Source: Isoperla grammatica
Taxonomy: Eukaryota; Arthropoda; Insecta; Plecoptera; Perlodidae
Direction: 5' to 3'
DNA length: 64,000 bases
Assembly (NCBI GenBank): GCA_945910005.1
Contig: OX246737.1
Location: 79,864,272-79,928,271 of the forward strand
The notes under the pieces are model-generated. The model searched no databases. It saw only the letters and a program-made list of their open reading frames with translations, and was not told where the DNA came from. Shown piece by piece: positions 63,140 through 64,000 of this stretch. The first letter of the stretch is position 1; every line of letters starts with the position of its first letter. The position numbers and the translations under genes were made by a program.

Positions 63140-63205
63140 CGCGAATCACGTGTGTGGCCTAGGCAACGCTAGAGAGCCAGCTCTCTAGGCAACGCGAGGC
63201 AGGAA
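63140..63205 (-). promoter_or_regulatory. Putative promoter cluster: E-box and X-box-like site
   Basis: TCACGTGT near 63147 holds a CACGTG E-box. GTGGCCTAGGCAAC at 63154-63167 differs by few bases from the RFX X-box GTTGCC(N1-3)GGCAAC. A second CTAGGCAACGC follows at ~63187, and between them lies the palindrome CTAGAGAGCCAGCTCTCTAG. The X-box-like site is ~170-180 bp upstream of the ATG of the putative exon, a usual place for RFX sites of ciliary genes. Confidence 0.35.
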
Positions 63206-63549
63206 GCGCGTACGTCGTCGTCCGATCGATACTGAGATACAGGTAATTGATAGGTAAAGATTTCTCGGCTCTGCCGCTCTTACGCATGCGCGGAAGTTAT
63301 TATTAGAGTAGAGATACGCCCTCGTACCTTGTAGACAATGTCAGCTTTCTGTCTCCTCCAACATTTAAACAGGAAGCCGACTTTGCTTACGATGAGCCAA
63401 ACTATAAGAGTTGGTATTTAAAGAATTGTTAGCATAACGTATTTTGAAAATGCCCCCATTATCTGCGCTAGCATATTTGATTAGCCCTGAATGTCTGCGT
63501 GATTCATGGTCCATGTGAGTTTGAGCACAATATTAGTTTTCAATTTGTA

Positions 63550-63660
63550 AATAATGATTTATTCGCCAATTTTACCATCGAAGCTTTTAGGGCGTAGGTG
63601 TCCATATTTCAAGCTGATCTGACTCTACGTTCGGCCGCTATCGCGAAATTCAAACCAAAA
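63550..63660 (-). repeat. Diverged single copy related to the ~740-bp satellite
   Basis: The reverse complement reads CGATAGCGGCCGAACG and GATCAGCTTGAAATATGGA, closely matching CGATAGCGGTCGAACG and GATCAACTTGAAATTTGGA in every satellite unit at 1-5757, with the same spacing. The similarity appears to fade outside ~100 bp. Confidence 0.6.
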
Positions 63661-63770
63661 AAACAATCAAACAATGAAACAAAACGGGACCATAAAAGTA
63701 GAATAGTCTGTACTCCAAAGCAATGCACAAAAAATGGCTTCCGTAGGCTAGCTACTTGATAAGCAAGTAT

Positions 63771-63842
63771 CAAGGTCCACTAAATCCCCTGGCGGGGTGT
63801 CGTCGAACTGCGCGCACGCTACTAGCGATCTAGTGGACCTTG
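63771..63842. mobile_element. 72-bp hAT-type miniature element
   Basis: Inverted ends CAAGGTCCACTA and TAGTGGACCTTG (16-bp arms with one mismatch) are flanked on both sides by GCAAGTAT, an 8-bp duplication (63763-63770, 63843-63850). CAAGG fits the hAT end consensus YARNG. The 40-base centre is GC-rich. Confidence 0.65.
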
Positions 63843-64000
63843 GCAAGTATACGAGTGGTCTCAATCTCTTCGTTTCGGCTTATAAAATAGTAGTTTAGTA
63901 GGAGCAATAGTAGGAGCAACACTAAAATATTAAACATTCACGAGTTACAAGTCAAAACAAAATGACCGCCACTAAAAAATGGTTTTCCAATTTATCCCCA

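Overview
The window looks like eukaryotic, probably marine-invertebrate, intergenic DNA. It has no operons or dense coding, simple-sequence tracts of many kinds, transposon families of metazoan type (Jockey-like LINE, hAT, mariner, a Ginger-like element), and broken genes for a P2X7-type intracellular domain and a THAP domain. Scattered TAGGCCTA-type motifs would fit an echinoderm or a related deuterostome, but this is a weak guess. No complete conventional gene can be supported. Most of the sequence is tandem repeats.

Layout: 1-5757 is a ~740-bp satellite with a dimeric higher-order pattern. 6110-6659 (minus) is a frameshifted P2X7-C-like gene. 8500-12951 starts with a likely LINE 3' end and a CTTAT tail, followed by a ~113-bp array. 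That array is interrupted at 9460-11588 by a 2.1-kb element with terminal inverted repeats, a 4-bp target duplication (GATG) and a decayed Gag reading frame with a CCHC knuckle. 12952-34274 opens with a Jockey-type reverse-transcriptase fragment that passes directly into a ~21-kb array of a 46-bp unit. The unit encodes RT motif A (DIEDAFDTVWHQGL), so a satellite appears to have grown out of the RT catalytic core.

34275-39902 is mixed: TTA and GTAT microsatellites, an unrecognised short ORF, a THAP-domain pseudogene, and a degenerate ~150-bp repeat hit by a mariner deletion derivative (TA target duplication, transposase remnant). 39903-52588 is a ~12.7-kb array of a 42-bp unit, nearly every copy carrying the CREB/ATF palindrome TGACGTCA. 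52519-55715 holds an unrecognised ORF, a MITE, a diverged duplication and an 866-bp foldback element.

55716-61103 is a 5.4-kb hAT-like element with an 8-bp target duplication (ATTATGAT). It contains a 63-bp minisatellite that switches orientation, forming large inverted arms around a ~670-bp non-repetitive core. 61104-62070 is a second copy of the degenerate ~150-bp repeat. 62944-63210 (minus) looks like a first coding exon with a promoter carrying an X-box-like site. A diverged single copy of the first satellite's motif (about 63550-63660) and a 72-bp hAT-type MITE (63771-63842) close the window.

The common theme is that four separate arrays (113, 46, 63 and 18 bp) appear to have arisen from, or within, transposable elements. 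Copy numbers are array length divided by unit length, not alignments. All family assignments come from reading motifs by eye.
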